The notes beneath the pieces are model-generated. The model was not told the origin of the DNA. It worked only from the letters and a program-made list of their open reading frames with translations, and did not search any database. A program made the translations under genes and the position numbers. This document shows, one piece after another, positions 19,137-29,249 of a stretch of 64,000 nt of DNA; positions within the stretch are counted from its first letter, which is position 1; every line of letters begins with the position of its first letter. The stretch covers positions 62,001 through 126,000 of the forward strand of contig JANQQQ010000036.1 in the NCBI GenBank assembly GCA_028284935.1, read 5' to 3'. This DNA is from Croceivirga sp. GTDB taxonomy: Bacteria > Bacteroidota > Bacteroidia > Flavobacteriales > Flavobacteriaceae.

Positions 19137-21590
19137 TTATTCGGTTCGCAAGCTATTGACCGGGTTGGCCCGTGCCGCTGATAGGGTACGTACGCTGACT
19201 ACAATAAGGGCAATGAGTAACATGCCCAATCCTCCACTAACGAAAATCCACCAACTTAGGTTGGTTCTGAAAGCAAAATTTTGGAGCCAGTCATTAAGGC
19301 CGTACCATGTTACAGGTACGGCAATGACAAATGCAATGCCGACCAACCAAACGAATTCCCTACATAACAGCGTATTTAATTGGACCAATGAAGCACCCAG
19401 TACTTTTCGGATACTGATTTCCTTCATCCTCCTTTCCGTACCATGGATGACTAAACCAAGCAATCCTAAACAACTGATGATGATGGCAAGGACTGTGGCC
19501 CATTGAAGCAGTTTTACCGTTCGCTGTTCTCTTTGGTAAAACCCTTTTATGGTATCGTCCATAAATTGAATTTCGAGATCTTCCTCGGGATAAATGGACG
19601 TCCAAGCTTGCTCTATTGCTTTAATACGCCCTGACCACTGTTTTGAATCAGGACCTAAATCAAAATGGATACTTGTAAAGTTCGAATATCGGTTACTGCT
19701 CCAATCGCCCGTCAGTACCATAGGTCTGATGGAAGAATGTAAAGAGTGTTGATTAAAATTGGCAATGACACCAACCACTTGAATATTTATGGAGTCGTAC
19801 TTTAGATGGGTGCCAACAATATCCTTGGGATGTTCGTAACCCAAAGCCTTAACCATAGTCTCATTGGCCACAAATTCCATTATACTGTCATTGAGCCTTT
19901 CCCTACCAGCTATCAAGGGTATACCATATGTTTTTGTGTAGTTCAGGTCTCCAATTAACATTTGGGTATCTTGGAACACTTCTTTTTGATCATCATAATA
20001 GCCCAGCATAGTGGTCCAAATATTGGTTGAAGCTGGCGTGGCACGACCATAGCTAATGTTGGATAGACCTTGGATGTCTTTTAACGTTCTGAACAGTCGT
20101 TCTTTTTTTACCTGAGGCGTGTTATTTGGTCGAGGGATATTGATGTAAGCAATGTTTTCAGTTTTAAAGCCCATGTCCGTATGCATGATATAATAGAGTT
20201 GTTTTCCAACCACCAAAGTGGCAATGATAAATACTTGAGCGACCATAAACTGAAAAACGGTCAATCCTTTTCGTAATCGGGTTCCTTTATTGCCTTTGAC
20301 CATCTGACCTTTTAATACGGAAACGGGTTTAAAGTTGGAGAGTACCCAAGCAGGATAAAAACCGGAAATTAAACTGATTAAGAAAATCAAGGCCATAATA
20401 CCTAAAACACCTTGCCACTGATACAACACATTTATAGTGATACCTGCAGGCAGTTGGTCTTGAAATTGAAACAATAATAATGGAGCGATGAGTAGTGATA
20501 GTATAGCGGCAATGGTAGTCAATATTAAGGTTTCATAATAAAACTGTTGGATGACCTGTCTTTTGGAACTGCCCAAGGTCTTTCGTATACCAATATCCTT
20601 TGCCCTTTTTAGGGCTTGTGCCGAGTTGAGGTTTACAAAATTGGCGCACCCCAGTAGCAATAGGAATAATGCAATAAAACCTAAAGCCCTAAGAACTTTA
20701 ATGTTTGATTGGTAAGGCACACTTCCAGGTGGGGGGACATCAAGTTGTGTCCCAAACCTAAAATCGGATAAATGCTGTAACTTAAAGGAGCGCTTAAAAC
20801 TCTGGGCCCAATCCGCATCATTCTTATGTTCCAGTGCCAAGGCATCCAAACGGGACTGTACAGAACTGACGCTAGCTTGGTCCCTTAGTTTTATGAAGAG
20901 TTGATTGTCGGAACTGGTGTTGTCCCATTCTGAGGAGGTCTCCACATTTTCCTTTCCGAATAGTTGGGTCGAGGACAACGAAATAAACTCCTTAAAGGTA
21001 AAATCACTTTTTTCAGTAAACGCGGACACAATGCCACTTACTGTAAGGTAAATGGAATCGTTATACACCAAGCTTTGTCCTAAGACTTGCCGTACTTTTG
21101 TATTTGGAAAGTATTTTTTGACCGTTTCCTTGGTCAGCACAATTTGTCCGGGTTGCGAGAGCGCTGTTTCCCGATTTCCGGCAAGCCACGGATATTCCAA
21201 TAGCTGGAAGTACGATTCATCAGTAAAAAGCACATCTACTGGATTTTTAAACCTAGCGCTGGCTTTTTGGTTTTCGACGGTTTCAATATGGGCCCTAATA
21301 GCTGGGACGGCCAATTCTACTTCCGATGAATTGTCCCTTAATGCTTGTATCAATGGAAGGGATATCCCACGGTTATAAAAGGTGTCATCTCCGAATGTAA
21401 TCTCACTGGAAATCCTGTATATGCTGTCTTTATTCTTATGGAAGTTATCGAAGGAAAAGTCGTAATACACAATGGCCCCGATGACCATGGCGGCGCATAA
21501 CCCTATGGATAGGCCAATGATATTGATGATTGAAAACACCTTGCTTTTTAGAAGGCTTCTCCAAGCTATTCTTAAGTGATTCTTTAACAT
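19137..21590 (-). CDS. FtsX/MacB-type ABC permease 9, variant motifs
   Basis: The longest complete member (817 residues), starting MLKNHLRIAWRSLLKSKVF. The first coupling motif is KDIGIRKTLGS in ALKRAKDIG, preceded by GCANFVNLNSA instead of INFMNLSTA. The second is KEISIRKVLGA in ERRMKEIS (Gly replaced by Ser). The C-terminus reads NPVNSLRTE. It is the second and last gene of the two-permease unit behind module C, 17 bases after permease 10, the tightest spacing in the array. Both genes of this unit deviate from the consensus coupling motifs. That could mean a different ATPase contact or a dedicated pair, but this is inference. Confidence 0.92.
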   Translation of the reverse strand: MLKNHLRIAWRSLLKSKVFSIINIIGLSIGLCAAMVIGAIVYYDFSFDNFHKNKDSIYRISSEITFGDDTFYNRGISLPLIQALRDNSSEVELAVPAIRAHIETVENQKASARFKNPVDVLFTDESYFQLLEYPWLAGNRETALSQPGQIVLTKETVKKYFPNTKVRQVLGQSLVYNDSIYLTVSGIVSAFTEKSDFTFKEFISLSSTQLFGKENVETSSEWDNTSSDNQLFIKLRDQASVSSVQSRLDALALEHKNDADWAQSFKRSFKLQHLSDFRFGTQLDVPPPGSVPYQSNIKVLRALGFIALFLLLLGCANFVNLNSAQALKRAKDIGIRKTLGSSKRQVIQQFYYETLILTTIAAILSLLIAPLLLFQFQDQLPAGITINVLYQWQGVLGIMALIFLISLISGFYPAWVLSNFKPVSVLKGQMVKGNKGTRLRKGLTVFQFMVAQVFIIATLVVGKQLYYIMHTDMGFKTENIAYINIPRPNNTPQVKKERLFRTLKDIQGLSNISYGRATPASTNIWTTMLGYYDDQKEVFQDTQMLIGDLNYTKTYGIPLIAGRERLNDSIMEFVANETMVKALGYEHPKDIVGTHLKYDSINIQVVGVIANFNQHSLHSSIRPMVLTGDWSSNRYSNFTSIHFDLGPDSKQWSGRIKAIEQAWTSIYPEEDLEIQFMDDTIKGFYQREQRTVKLLQWATVLAIIISCLGLLGLVIHGTERRMKEISIRKVLGASLVQLNTLLCREFVWLVGIAFVIAVPVTWYGLNDWLQNFAFRTNLSWWIFVSGGLGMLLIALIVVSVRTLSAARANPVNSLRTE

Positions 21591-21607
21591 GATGATTCGT
21601 TTTTTGA

Positions 21608-24028
21608 TTACTCATTTCGTATGACCTCTACGGGGTTGGTGGTGGCTGCTTTATAGCTCTGCCATCCCACCGCAAACAGTGCAATAAAGAGCGTGACAAA
21701 ACCTGAAAAGGCATATACCCACCAACCAATGGTAACCTTATACGCGAAATCTTCCAACCATCGGTTCATAAAGTACCACCCTAGCGGCACTGCAACGGCA
21801 ATCGCAATCAAAATCAGTTTGATAAAGCTCATGGTCAACAAGCTCACAATATCCAAGACAGATGAACCAAGGACTTTTCGAATGCCAATTTCCTTAAGTC
21901 TTTGGGAGGTGGCAAAAGCGACCATCCCAAGTAGACCTAAACAGGCAATGACAATGGCGATGATTGAAAAATAATTAAATAAAGACCCAATAAGCAATTC
22001 CCTTTTGTACAACTTTTCAAAGGCACTATCCAGGAAAAAATAATCAAAGGGCCTGTTCGGCGCAAAGGCCTTCAATTGTGCCTCAACTTCTTCAATGACC
22101 AGAGGGATATCTTTACTGGATAGCTGTATGATGATGTTATCAATGAAATAACTTTTTGGCGAAATGGTAAGAATTAAAGGTTCAATTTCCTCATGTAAGG
22201 ATTGAAGATGGAAATCCTTGACAATTCCGATAAGATTCCCCTGTTTTGGTTCTGAAGAAGTGATACTTTGCATGGTCAACTTTACATCCTGCAAGTTCTG
22301 CACATCAAACTTCCTGGCCGCCGTCTCATTCATGACGAAGGCCATTGTAGAATCCGTTCCATGTGTAGCCGAGAAACCCCTACCCTCAACAATGGTCATT
22401 CCAAGGGCAGGGATTATATTATTATCCACCAAAAGGGCCTTTGTGTTGGCTTTGGTTTCGAAACCTTTATTGTTTATCAAGGTTTCAAAATCATAAAACC
22501 CTTTTTCCCAAGGGAAATTGGATATTGCTGAGACCTCCTTTACCCCATTTATTCCTGAGAGTTGGGTCTTTACGGATTCGAATCTATTTTGGATGGATTC
22601 ATCAAAAACGGGTACGACAAGTGTTTGGGTTTTTTGAATGCCCAAATTCTTGGTTTTGATGTAGTGCATTTGTGACTGTATGATTACCGTTGAAATAATC
22701 AGGGTAACGGCAACAATGAATTGAAGGACCACCAGTACGGATTGGGTGGATGATGTTTTGTTCTGGGCAAACATGTCCCCCCCCTTTCCCTTTAAAAAGG
22801 CAATGGGTTTAAAACGGGAGATGAATATGAGCGGGACAACGGAAATGGCCAAACCAATCAATAACAACAGGGCAACGAGGTAGAGAATAACACCATTATC
22901 AAAAACTGCCCAAAGGGTTATTTCCGTTTCCATGCGTGCATTGAAAACAGGAAGAAAAATGGTCGCCCAAACCATCGCCAATATCAAAGACAGAAAAAGG
23001 TATAGGAGGCTTTCTGTTAATAGCTGACGCCATACGTTTCTATTGTTGGCCCCCATTACTTTTTGAATCCCTACCGACTTTAAGTGCAATACTATTTTGG
23101 CAAGGAACAGATTAATGAAATTAAAAGCTGCTATGAACAAGATGACGATTCCTATGGCAACAAATAGGTAAAGCACGTTTTTGTTTATGGTGGGGTGCAG
23201 ATCGTTTTCGAGATTGGCAAAGTGGATATCACCTAACTTTTCTAAGGAATGTGAACGTGAATCGGTAATATATTGCGGGACGTGTTCAGCTTCAATTTTA
23301 CGAAGCGCCTCAGTCAGGTGCTTTTCAGTGCTATTTGAGCTGAGCTTTGCAAAACTGTAGATTGGGGGATAATACCATGTTTTGGTCATGTCACCTACCC
23401 ATGGCCCCCAGAGGTCTTCGGCGGCCTTCATGGGAACAAGAAAGTCAAACTTTATGCTGGACTGGGAAGGGGCATCTTTAAGTATTCCTGAAATTGTAAA
23501 TAAGTGCTCTTTCTCAATATTAAGTACTTTTCCCACAGCATTTTCTGAACCAAAGTATTTTTTGGCCATGGATTCCGTAATCAAAATATTATTTGGATTG
23601 GCCAATACCGTTTCCCGATTACCCTGAAGCAATGGAAAGGAAAACATCTCCAAGAAATTGGGGTCTACGTAAAAAAACCGTGATTCTTGAAAAACTTTGT
23701 CTGTTTCGGCATACCCCACACTTACACTTTGGGGCAACATACGAACGGTTTCTTTCACTCCAGGGAGATGGGAACCCAGCAAGGGTGGAAATGACAAAGA
23801 AGTGCTTGCAAAACTTCGTGTTATGCCCTCTTCCGTCTCATGGGTGTTGACCCGATATATTTTATCCGTGTCCTTATGAAATCTGTCGTACCCCAACTGA
23901 TTGTTGACAAACAGTAAAATGATGATACAACAAGCTATGGACACCGAAAGTCCAAAAAGGTTGATTAAGGTATTAAGACGATTTCTGGTTGCCCTTCTAA
24001 AAATGGTTTTCAAATAGCTTTTTAACAT
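21608..24028 (-). CDS. FtsX/MacB-type ABC permease 10, most divergent paralogue
   Basis: An 806-residue permease with an atypical N-terminus (MLKSYLKTIFRRATRNRLNT) lacking the KIAWRN/KIAWRS motif, an altered first coupling motif (KSVGIQKVMGA) and an altered C-terminus (NPVEVIRNE instead of NPVKSLRTE). The second coupling motif KEIGIRKVLGS and the eight-segment layout are kept, so it should still be membrane-inserted and probably active. It is the first gene behind module C and is followed after 17 bases by permease 9. It is the outlier of the array by sequence and may descend from a separate acquisition rather than local duplication. Confidence 0.92.
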   Translation of the reverse strand: MLKSYLKTIFRRATRNRLNTLINLFGLSVSIACCIIILLFVNNQLGYDRFHKDTDKIYRVNTHETEEGITRSFASTSLSFPPLLGSHLPGVKETVRMLPQSVSVGYAETDKVFQESRFFYVDPNFLEMFSFPLLQGNRETVLANPNNILITESMAKKYFGSENAVGKVLNIEKEHLFTISGILKDAPSQSSIKFDFLVPMKAAEDLWGPWVGDMTKTWYYPPIYSFAKLSSNSTEKHLTEALRKIEAEHVPQYITDSRSHSLEKLGDIHFANLENDLHPTINKNVLYLFVAIGIVILFIAAFNFINLFLAKIVLHLKSVGIQKVMGANNRNVWRQLLTESLLYLFLSLILAMVWATIFLPVFNARMETEITLWAVFDNGVILYLVALLLLIGLAISVVPLIFISRFKPIAFLKGKGGDMFAQNKTSSTQSVLVVLQFIVAVTLIISTVIIQSQMHYIKTKNLGIQKTQTLVVPVFDESIQNRFESVKTQLSGINGVKEVSAISNFPWEKGFYDFETLINNKGFETKANTKALLVDNNIIPALGMTIVEGRGFSATHGTDSTMAFVMNETAARKFDVQNLQDVKLTMQSITSSEPKQGNLIGIVKDFHLQSLHEEIEPLILTISPKSYFIDNIIIQLSSKDIPLVIEEVEAQLKAFAPNRPFDYFFLDSAFEKLYKRELLIGSLFNYFSIIAIVIACLGLLGMVAFATSQRLKEIGIRKVLGSSVLDIVSLLTMSFIKLILIAIAVAVPLGWYFMNRWLEDFAYKVTIGWWVYAFSGFVTLFIALFAVGWQSYKAATTNPVEVIRNE

Positions 24029-24062
24029 GATGGCACGGATTTTTGATTGACATCATTCGAAA

Positions 24063-24078
24063 AACGATAACCATGCCA
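24063..24078 (-). promoter_or_regulatory. sigma-54 type -24/-12 promoter for permeases 10 and 9
   Basis: Minus-strand TGGCATGGTTATCGTT, the same pattern as at 19013-19028. The -12 G is 36 bases before the ATG, and an exact 11-bp palindrome CTGATAATCAG (24091-24101) lies 12 bases upstream of the -24 box. Confidence 0.78.
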
Positions 24079-24129
24079 CAATTTAAATCACTGATAATCA
24101 GAAAAATAAATTTTTTCTTTCCTGTTCTC

Positions 24130-24168
24130 CGTAAAATATTTTGACAGTGCTTGTATAAGATATTTACA
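24130..24168. promoter_or_regulatory. tandem 17-bp palindromes, putative activator site (module C)
   Basis: CGTAAAATATTTTGACA (24130-24146) and TGTATAAGATATTTACA (24152-24168), 5 bp apart, proximal edge 52 bases from the -24 box. One end base (C for T) departs from the TGT...ACA frame. Confidence 0.8.
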
Positions 24169-24184
24169 AAAACAGTTTGAGTAT

Positions 24185-26569
24185 TTATTCTGTTCGCAAG
24201 CTTTTTACCGGACTTTTCAAGGCCACTTTGATGGTTTGATAACTTATGGTAATCAATGTAAGTGTTAATACTGTCAATATAGCAATGGCAAAATACCACC
24301 AGTGAATTTGGGTTCTATAGGTGTATCCTTGCAACCAATAATCCATAAAGTACCAAGCAAGAGGAACGGAGATGGCTCCAGCGATAAGAATCAGTTTTAA
24401 AAAATCAATTGAAAACAAAGCAAGAATGTCCGCAATGTTGCTACCCAACACCTTTCTGATACCCACTTCTTTTTTTCGTTGTCCCACGAAGAACAGAATA
24501 AGACCGTAAAGCCCCATACAACCTATAAAAATGGCCAAACCGGAAAACACTTTGGAAAGGGATAGGTATCGCTGTTCAGTTTCGTACTGTGCGGCAACCC
24601 GTTCATCCAAAAAACGATAGTCAAAAATATGGTTGGAAAAGGTTTGCGACCATTCTTTTTCCAGCTGCATTAGAGTGGTCTTTGTATTTAAATGGTTGAT
24701 TTTAATTCCCAGTTCATTGTACCATCGTACCGTAGGAGCAATAAATACAGGCTTTATCTCATCCGTAAAGCTACCATCGTGAAAATCCTTTACCACACCA
24801 ACAATAGCGGCTTCAATACGCTCTCCGTTCACTGCCAGTGTCTTGCCCAACAGTTCCTCCGCTGAGGAGGCCCCCACTTTTTCCGCAAATTTTTCGTTGA
24901 CGAGCATTTCAGTTATAGAGTCGTTCTTAAAGAAATTGCGCCCTGCAACCAAAGGAATATTAAACGCGTCCAAATAATCTTCATCTCCTACCTTTATGGA
25001 GATGCTGAAATCTTCACGTTCCGGTCGGTTATTATACTTTACCGTGGTGTCCCAAAATGTGTTCCCTGCCCCTGGACTTGTCAAACAACCAGAAACCTGT
25101 TGCACACCTACTACTTGTTTCAAGCGCTCCTTTAGCTCATAAAACCCACCGGAATCCATGGTTTCAGGGACTTCGAGCATCACTATGGATTCCTTTTCAA
25201 AACCTAGATCGGTTTTGGTGGCATATTCAATCTGTCTTGAAATGACCATGGTGGCCACAATAAGCGATATGGAAATAACAAACTGTGCAACCACCAAGAC
25301 CTTTCTTGTGGTGGCCCCACCGGTATCGTTGTGGTTAAGCGTTCCCTTTAGCGCTAAAATGGGGACTATTCTAGACAATAATATTCCGGGGTAACTTCCC
25401 GATAAGAAGGAAACCAACACTAACAACATAAACAAGAAACCAATAAATCGCAGACTAATTAAACTTTCCATGGTCAATTGTATTTCAAATAACGCATTGA
25501 AAGCTGGCAAAAAGAGTAAGGCGATTACAATTCCCAATAGTATGGCGAACAGACTGATGAGGAAGGTCTCGCTTAAGAATTGCCAAAAAAGCTGCTTTTT
25601 AAAACTGCCCAACACTTTTCGGATACCAATTTCCTTGGAGCGATAAAAGGCCTGGGCCGTAGAAATGTTTATGAAATTGATACAGGCAATGACAATTAAG
25701 AATAGGCCGATGATGCCAAACACAATTAAAAAGGTTGGATTCAGCCCGCCATACTCATAATTCAAATGAATTTTTGACAATGGCTGAAGTTTGTAAACGT
25801 GGGTGTTCCTACTGTTGGGTCTATGTTCTTTGGGAAGTTCCAACAAAGCCGTTTCTATACCGTTGATGTCCTGATTGGGTTTTAATAGGGCAAAACATTG
25901 TAGATTGGTGGTAATGCCTCCCCAGTTTTCTCCATAGGCAAAAGACGAATATTCCTCAAGATTTTCAAAGGCAATAAAGATACCGTGGTTCAAAAAGGAC
26001 GTGTTTTGAACATCCTTTAGCACCCCAGTAATTTCAATGGTTTCATTGTTTTCCAAGACAAAAGTCTTGCCTATTACTTCGGTACTTCCGTAAAGTTCAA
26101 GTGCCTCACTTTGGGTGATTACTGCGGTATTGGGTGCCGAAAGGGAAATATTGTTGCTACCATTACTAAGGGGAAAATTGAAAATTTTGAAGAAATCCTC
26201 TTCAGCAAACATAACATCCTTTCTGTATTTATGGAGCTCTCCGTTTTGTTCAACATCAATAATCAAGCCCTCCCTATTTACAATCTTGGCCACTTTTTCG
26301 GCATAAGCATAGTCATCTCGAAATACTTTGGCAAAGGCTGGAGGAACGCTGGCAGAATAGGTAACGTCATCCATATGCTCTTCTGTAGCCATTCTATAGA
26401 TGCGGTCTTGGTTGGGATGAAAATCATCAAAAGAAAGATGGTAGCTTAAAAAGAGATAAATCAATATGGCACTTCCAAAACCTATGGCGAGGCCCAAAAT
26501 ATTGATTGTGGCAAAAACCTTTCTTTTTAGTAGGTTTCTCCAAGCAATTTTTAACTGATTTTTAAACAT
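24185..26569 (-). CDS. FtsX/MacB-type ABC permease 11, own promoter
   Basis: A 794-residue permease starting MFKNQLKIAWRNLLKRKVF. Coupling motifs KEIGIRKVLGS (in FYRSKEIG) and KEVGIRKVLGS; the C-terminus is SPVKSLRTE after KVALK, lacking the usual Asn-Pro. The second periplasmic domain contains a two-cysteine-free, acidic stretch and the family GRNFF strand. It is flanked on both sides by regulatory modules (D upstream, C downstream), so it is predicted to be the only permease of this array forming a single-gene unit, which allows independent dosage. The leader (GTCAATTAGATAGCTAGC) lacks the poly-A run of the other leaders. Confidence 0.93.
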   Translation of the reverse strand: MFKNQLKIAWRNLLKRKVFATINILGLAIGFGSAILIYLFLSYHLSFDDFHPNQDRIYRMATEEHMDDVTYSASVPPAFAKVFRDDYAYAEKVAKIVNREGLIIDVEQNGELHKYRKDVMFAEEDFFKIFNFPLSNGSNNISLSAPNTAVITQSEALELYGSTEVIGKTFVLENNETIEITGVLKDVQNTSFLNHGIFIAFENLEEYSSFAYGENWGGITTNLQCFALLKPNQDINGIETALLELPKEHRPNSRNTHVYKLQPLSKIHLNYEYGGLNPTFLIVFGIIGLFLIVIACINFINISTAQAFYRSKEIGIRKVLGSFKKQLFWQFLSETFLISLFAILLGIVIALLFLPAFNALFEIQLTMESLISLRFIGFLFMLLVLVSFLSGSYPGILLSRIVPILALKGTLNHNDTGGATTRKVLVVAQFVISISLIVATMVISRQIEYATKTDLGFEKESIVMLEVPETMDSGGFYELKERLKQVVGVQQVSGCLTSPGAGNTFWDTTVKYNNRPEREDFSISIKVGDEDYLDAFNIPLVAGRNFFKNDSITEMLVNEKFAEKVGASSAEELLGKTLAVNGERIEAAIVGVVKDFHDGSFTDEIKPVFIAPTVRWYNELGIKINHLNTKTTLMQLEKEWSQTFSNHIFDYRFLDERVAAQYETEQRYLSLSKVFSGLAIFIGCMGLYGLILFFVGQRKKEVGIRKVLGSNIADILALFSIDFLKLILIAGAISVPLAWYFMDYWLQGYTYRTQIHWWYFAIAILTVLTLTLITISYQTIKVALKSPVKSLRTE

Positions 26570-26604
26570 GACTGCTAGCTATCTAATTGACGGTAATACA
26601 TGAA

Positions 26605-26620
26605 ATCGATTTCCATGCCA
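26605..26620 (-). promoter_or_regulatory. sigma-54 type -24/-12 promoter for permease 11
   Basis: Minus-strand TGGCATGGAAATCGAT with canonical spacing; -12 G is 37 bases before the ATG. A degenerate copy of the 11-bp element (TTGACAATTAA, 26634-26644) lies 13 bases upstream of the -24 box. Confidence 0.75.
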
Positions 26621-26673
26621 AATACGTAAACAATTGACAATTAAGTATATAAAATGTGTTGACACTTCTGGTG

Positions 26674-26712
26674 TGTAAAAAATTTTGACAGCCTGTGCTT
26701 AATTTGTTTACA
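26674..26712. promoter_or_regulatory. tandem 17-bp palindromes, putative activator site (module D)
   Basis: TGTAAAAAATTTTGACA (26674-26690) and TGCTTAATTTGTTTACA (26696-26712), 5 bp apart, proximal edge 54 bases from the -24 box. The distal copy is the most degenerate of the set. Confidence 0.78.
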
Positions 26713-26732
26713 CCCCTGATGTCAACGGGACA

Positions 26733-29123
26733 CTATTCCGTTCGCAAGCTTTTAATGGGGTTGGTGATGGCTGCAGCAATGGCTTGAAAGCTAACGGTGA
26801 ACAAAGCAATGAAAATGGCGGTGACCCCGGATACGGCAAAAACCTCCCAGCCAACATTAATTTTGTAGGCAAAGCCTTCAAGCCATCTAGACATTGCCCA
26901 AAAAGCCAAAGGGAAAGCGATGAACAATGCCACCACCACGAGTTTTAAGAAGTCTTTGGATAACATTTGGGTTATTCCCACAACACTGGCGCCCAAGACT
27001 TTCCGTATACCAATTTCCTTCTTTCGCTGTTCTGCCGTAAAGGCTGCCAAACCGAATAATCCCAAACAAGCTATAATGATGGCCAATAGACTGAACATTA
27101 CACTTACCTTAGCAGTTCTCTGTTCACGGCGATACAATTGTTCCAAACTTTGATCCAAGAAGGAATAGTTGAAATCAAGATCGGGTGCTACTTTTAAAAA
27201 GGCGCTCTTTAGTTGGGACAATGTATTGGTCAAATCTTGGGAGCCTATTCTAACCAATACGTAAGACTTTCCTTCATTGGTATGGTTGTGAAAGGCATAT
27301 GCCCCTATAGGTTGGTGCAAGGAGGCAAAATTAAAGTCTTTGACCACTCCTCTAATTTTGCTGGTTGCTCCATAGAATAGGGTAATCTCCTTTCCTATGG
27401 CCTCCGATGGGGAATATCCCAAGTAATCAATGGCTTTTTTATTCAAAATAACATCCACAATGGTGTCGCCTTCATTTTTAAATTCGGGGAGTCTTTCTCC
27501 AGCCAAAAGGTCCAATTGCAATACATCGGTAATATGGGCATCTGCCGTGTTGGCTTGAATGCCCATCCCCTGTTCTTCCAGGGATTCTTCTTTTTGAAGT
27601 ACGTAACCGCTAACATCCCTTCCTGGATATCCCTGGGCAAAGGAGATTGATTTTACATTGGCATTAGCTTGTAGTTCTTGCATCAAAGCATTGGTGTTTT
27701 CTGCCCCCCTAATACCCCTGGTTGAAATGGCAAGCACATTTTCAGGGGAGAAACCCAAATCTTTATTTTGAAGGTATTTGGTCTGTTGGTAAATGACCAA
27801 AACGCCCACTATGAGAGCGGCAGAAGCCGCAAATTGAAATATGACCAGTCCTTTTCGAAACAACACACTTCCTTTCCCTTGTTTCAATGAAGGGGAAAGC
27901 ACTTCTCTTGGTAGAAACTTCGATAGATAGAGCGAAGGATATAGCCCCGAAATCATCGTGGTGAAAAACCAAATGCCCAATATGGCCCAAAAGAAATTAC
28001 CATTGACCAGGAGGGATATGGTCAGATTTTGGTTGGTTATCGTATTAAAAACAGGAAGTAAAACGAGGGTTAGAACAATGGCCAAAATAATCGATATACT
28101 CGTTATCAATGCGGTTTCAGTATAGAATCTTGCAGCCAGCGATTTTGATAATGCACCCAAGGTTTTGCTTATACCTACTTCTTTTGAACGTTTCTGTGAC
28201 CGTGCCGTAGTAAGGTTCATATAGTTAATACAGGCAATTAGCAGAATAAGTACGGCGAGGTAGCCTAGATTTCGCACTTCATTGATGCTACCGATATATG
28301 AGGCATATGAATTCTGATAGGAAGTGGAGTACAAATGTACTTTTTCCAAGGGTTGCAACGACAAACTGTACCACTGATTTTCTTTGGCGACATTATCGTC
28401 CAACATTTTCCCCATCTGAGCAATAGTAGGTTCCAAAGCAGCATTGTTTTTAAGCAGACAATAGGTTTCAAAACTGACGTTTCCCCAGGAATGTCTCTCA
28501 TAAAACCAGGAACCATTGCTAGAGGCCATAATGTTGGCATCTAATGTGGTATTGTAAGGGAAGTCCTTGTAAACACCCGTGACCTGTAACTGAGTTCTAC
28601 CATCCACCTTGAGGGTCTTTCCCACGGGATCAAGAGTGTTGAAATACTTTAGCGCAGCGGATTCAGAAAGGATGACGGTATTTGGTGCATTGAGTGCCCC
28701 CTCAGGGTCCCCCTTTACCATCTGGACATCAAAGATGTTCAACAATTCCTTATCTACCCAAAAAAAGAGGTCTTCCGTATAATTTTGGTCATTTGCACGA
28801 ATGGAAGCCGTTTTTCCAAAATTGTGTTTATAAATCCTAGCAGCAATTTCAACATTGGTTACATTTTCCTTTAATGCAGATGCCATGATGGGAGCAGCAG
28901 CGGCCCACGTTTCGTTATCAAATTGATCATTGGTTTTTGTAAGAACCCTATAAATACGATCCTTTTTAGGGTACATGGTATTAAAGCTAAGTTCACTTGA
29001 AATAAAGAGAAACAACAGCATTGTGATGGTCAATCCAATGGATAGGCCAATGACGTTAATCAGTGTAAATAACCGATTTGTTTTAAGGTTGCGCCAGGCG
29101 ATTTTCAAATAGTTCTTCAACAT
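26733..29123 (-). CDS. FtsX/MacB-type ABC permease 12
   Basis: A 796-residue permease from the ATG at 29121-29123 (MLKNYLKIAWRNLKTNRLF). An in-frame ATG seven codons upstream (29144) is less likely because the intervening bases, CCAAAAAAGAATAATT, match the A-rich leader seen before other permeases. First coupling motif KEVGISKTLGA (Ser for Arg), followed by an unusual LSKSLAARFYTE; second KEIGIRKVLGA; C-terminus NPIKSLRTE. Last gene of the first transcription unit, which also encodes the TolC, HlyD and ATPase proteins. The 126-base gap before it shows no palindromes or -24/-12 box. Confidence 0.93.
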   Translation of the reverse strand: MLKNYLKIAWRNLKTNRLFTLINVIGLSIGLTITMLLFLFISSELSFNTMYPKKDRIYRVLTKTNDQFDNETWAAAAPIMASALKENVTNVEIAARIYKHNFGKTASIRANDQNYTEDLFFWVDKELLNIFDVQMVKGDPEGALNAPNTVILSESAALKYFNTLDPVGKTLKVDGRTQLQVTGVYKDFPYNTTLDANIMASSNGSWFYERHSWGNVSFETYCLLKNNAALEPTIAQMGKMLDDNVAKENQWYSLSLQPLEKVHLYSTSYQNSYASYIGSINEVRNLGYLAVLILLIACINYMNLTTARSQKRSKEVGISKTLGALSKSLAARFYTETALITSISIILAIVLTLVLLPVFNTITNQNLTISLLVNGNFFWAILGIWFFTTMISGLYPSLYLSKFLPREVLSPSLKQGKGSVLFRKGLVIFQFAASAALIVGVLVIYQQTKYLQNKDLGFSPENVLAISTRGIRGAENTNALMQELQANANVKSISFAQGYPGRDVSGYVLQKEESLEEQGMGIQANTADAHITDVLQLDLLAGERLPEFKNEGDTIVDVILNKKAIDYLGYSPSEAIGKEITLFYGATSKIRGVVKDFNFASLHQPIGAYAFHNHTNEGKSYVLVRIGSQDLTNTLSQLKSAFLKVAPDLDFNYSFLDQSLEQLYRREQRTAKVSVMFSLLAIIIACLGLFGLAAFTAEQRKKEIGIRKVLGASVVGITQMLSKDFLKLVVVALFIAFPLAFWAMSRWLEGFAYKINVGWEVFAVSGVTAIFIALFTVSFQAIAAAITNPIKSLRTE

Positions 29124-29249
29124 AATTATTCTTTTTTGGCCCATCCAGCCTCCCCCAATGAGAGGGAAACCTGTTTGGTAATTAATGATTTCACATCTTT
29201 TCCTTCCTTTCCGAGGAAATACACAATCAAAGCGGGCAGAGGGCGGCTT

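Noticed and set aside
29124-29144. Longer start of permease 12 (MGQKRII...)
   Set aside because: The added codons are simply the conserved A-rich leader read as protein.
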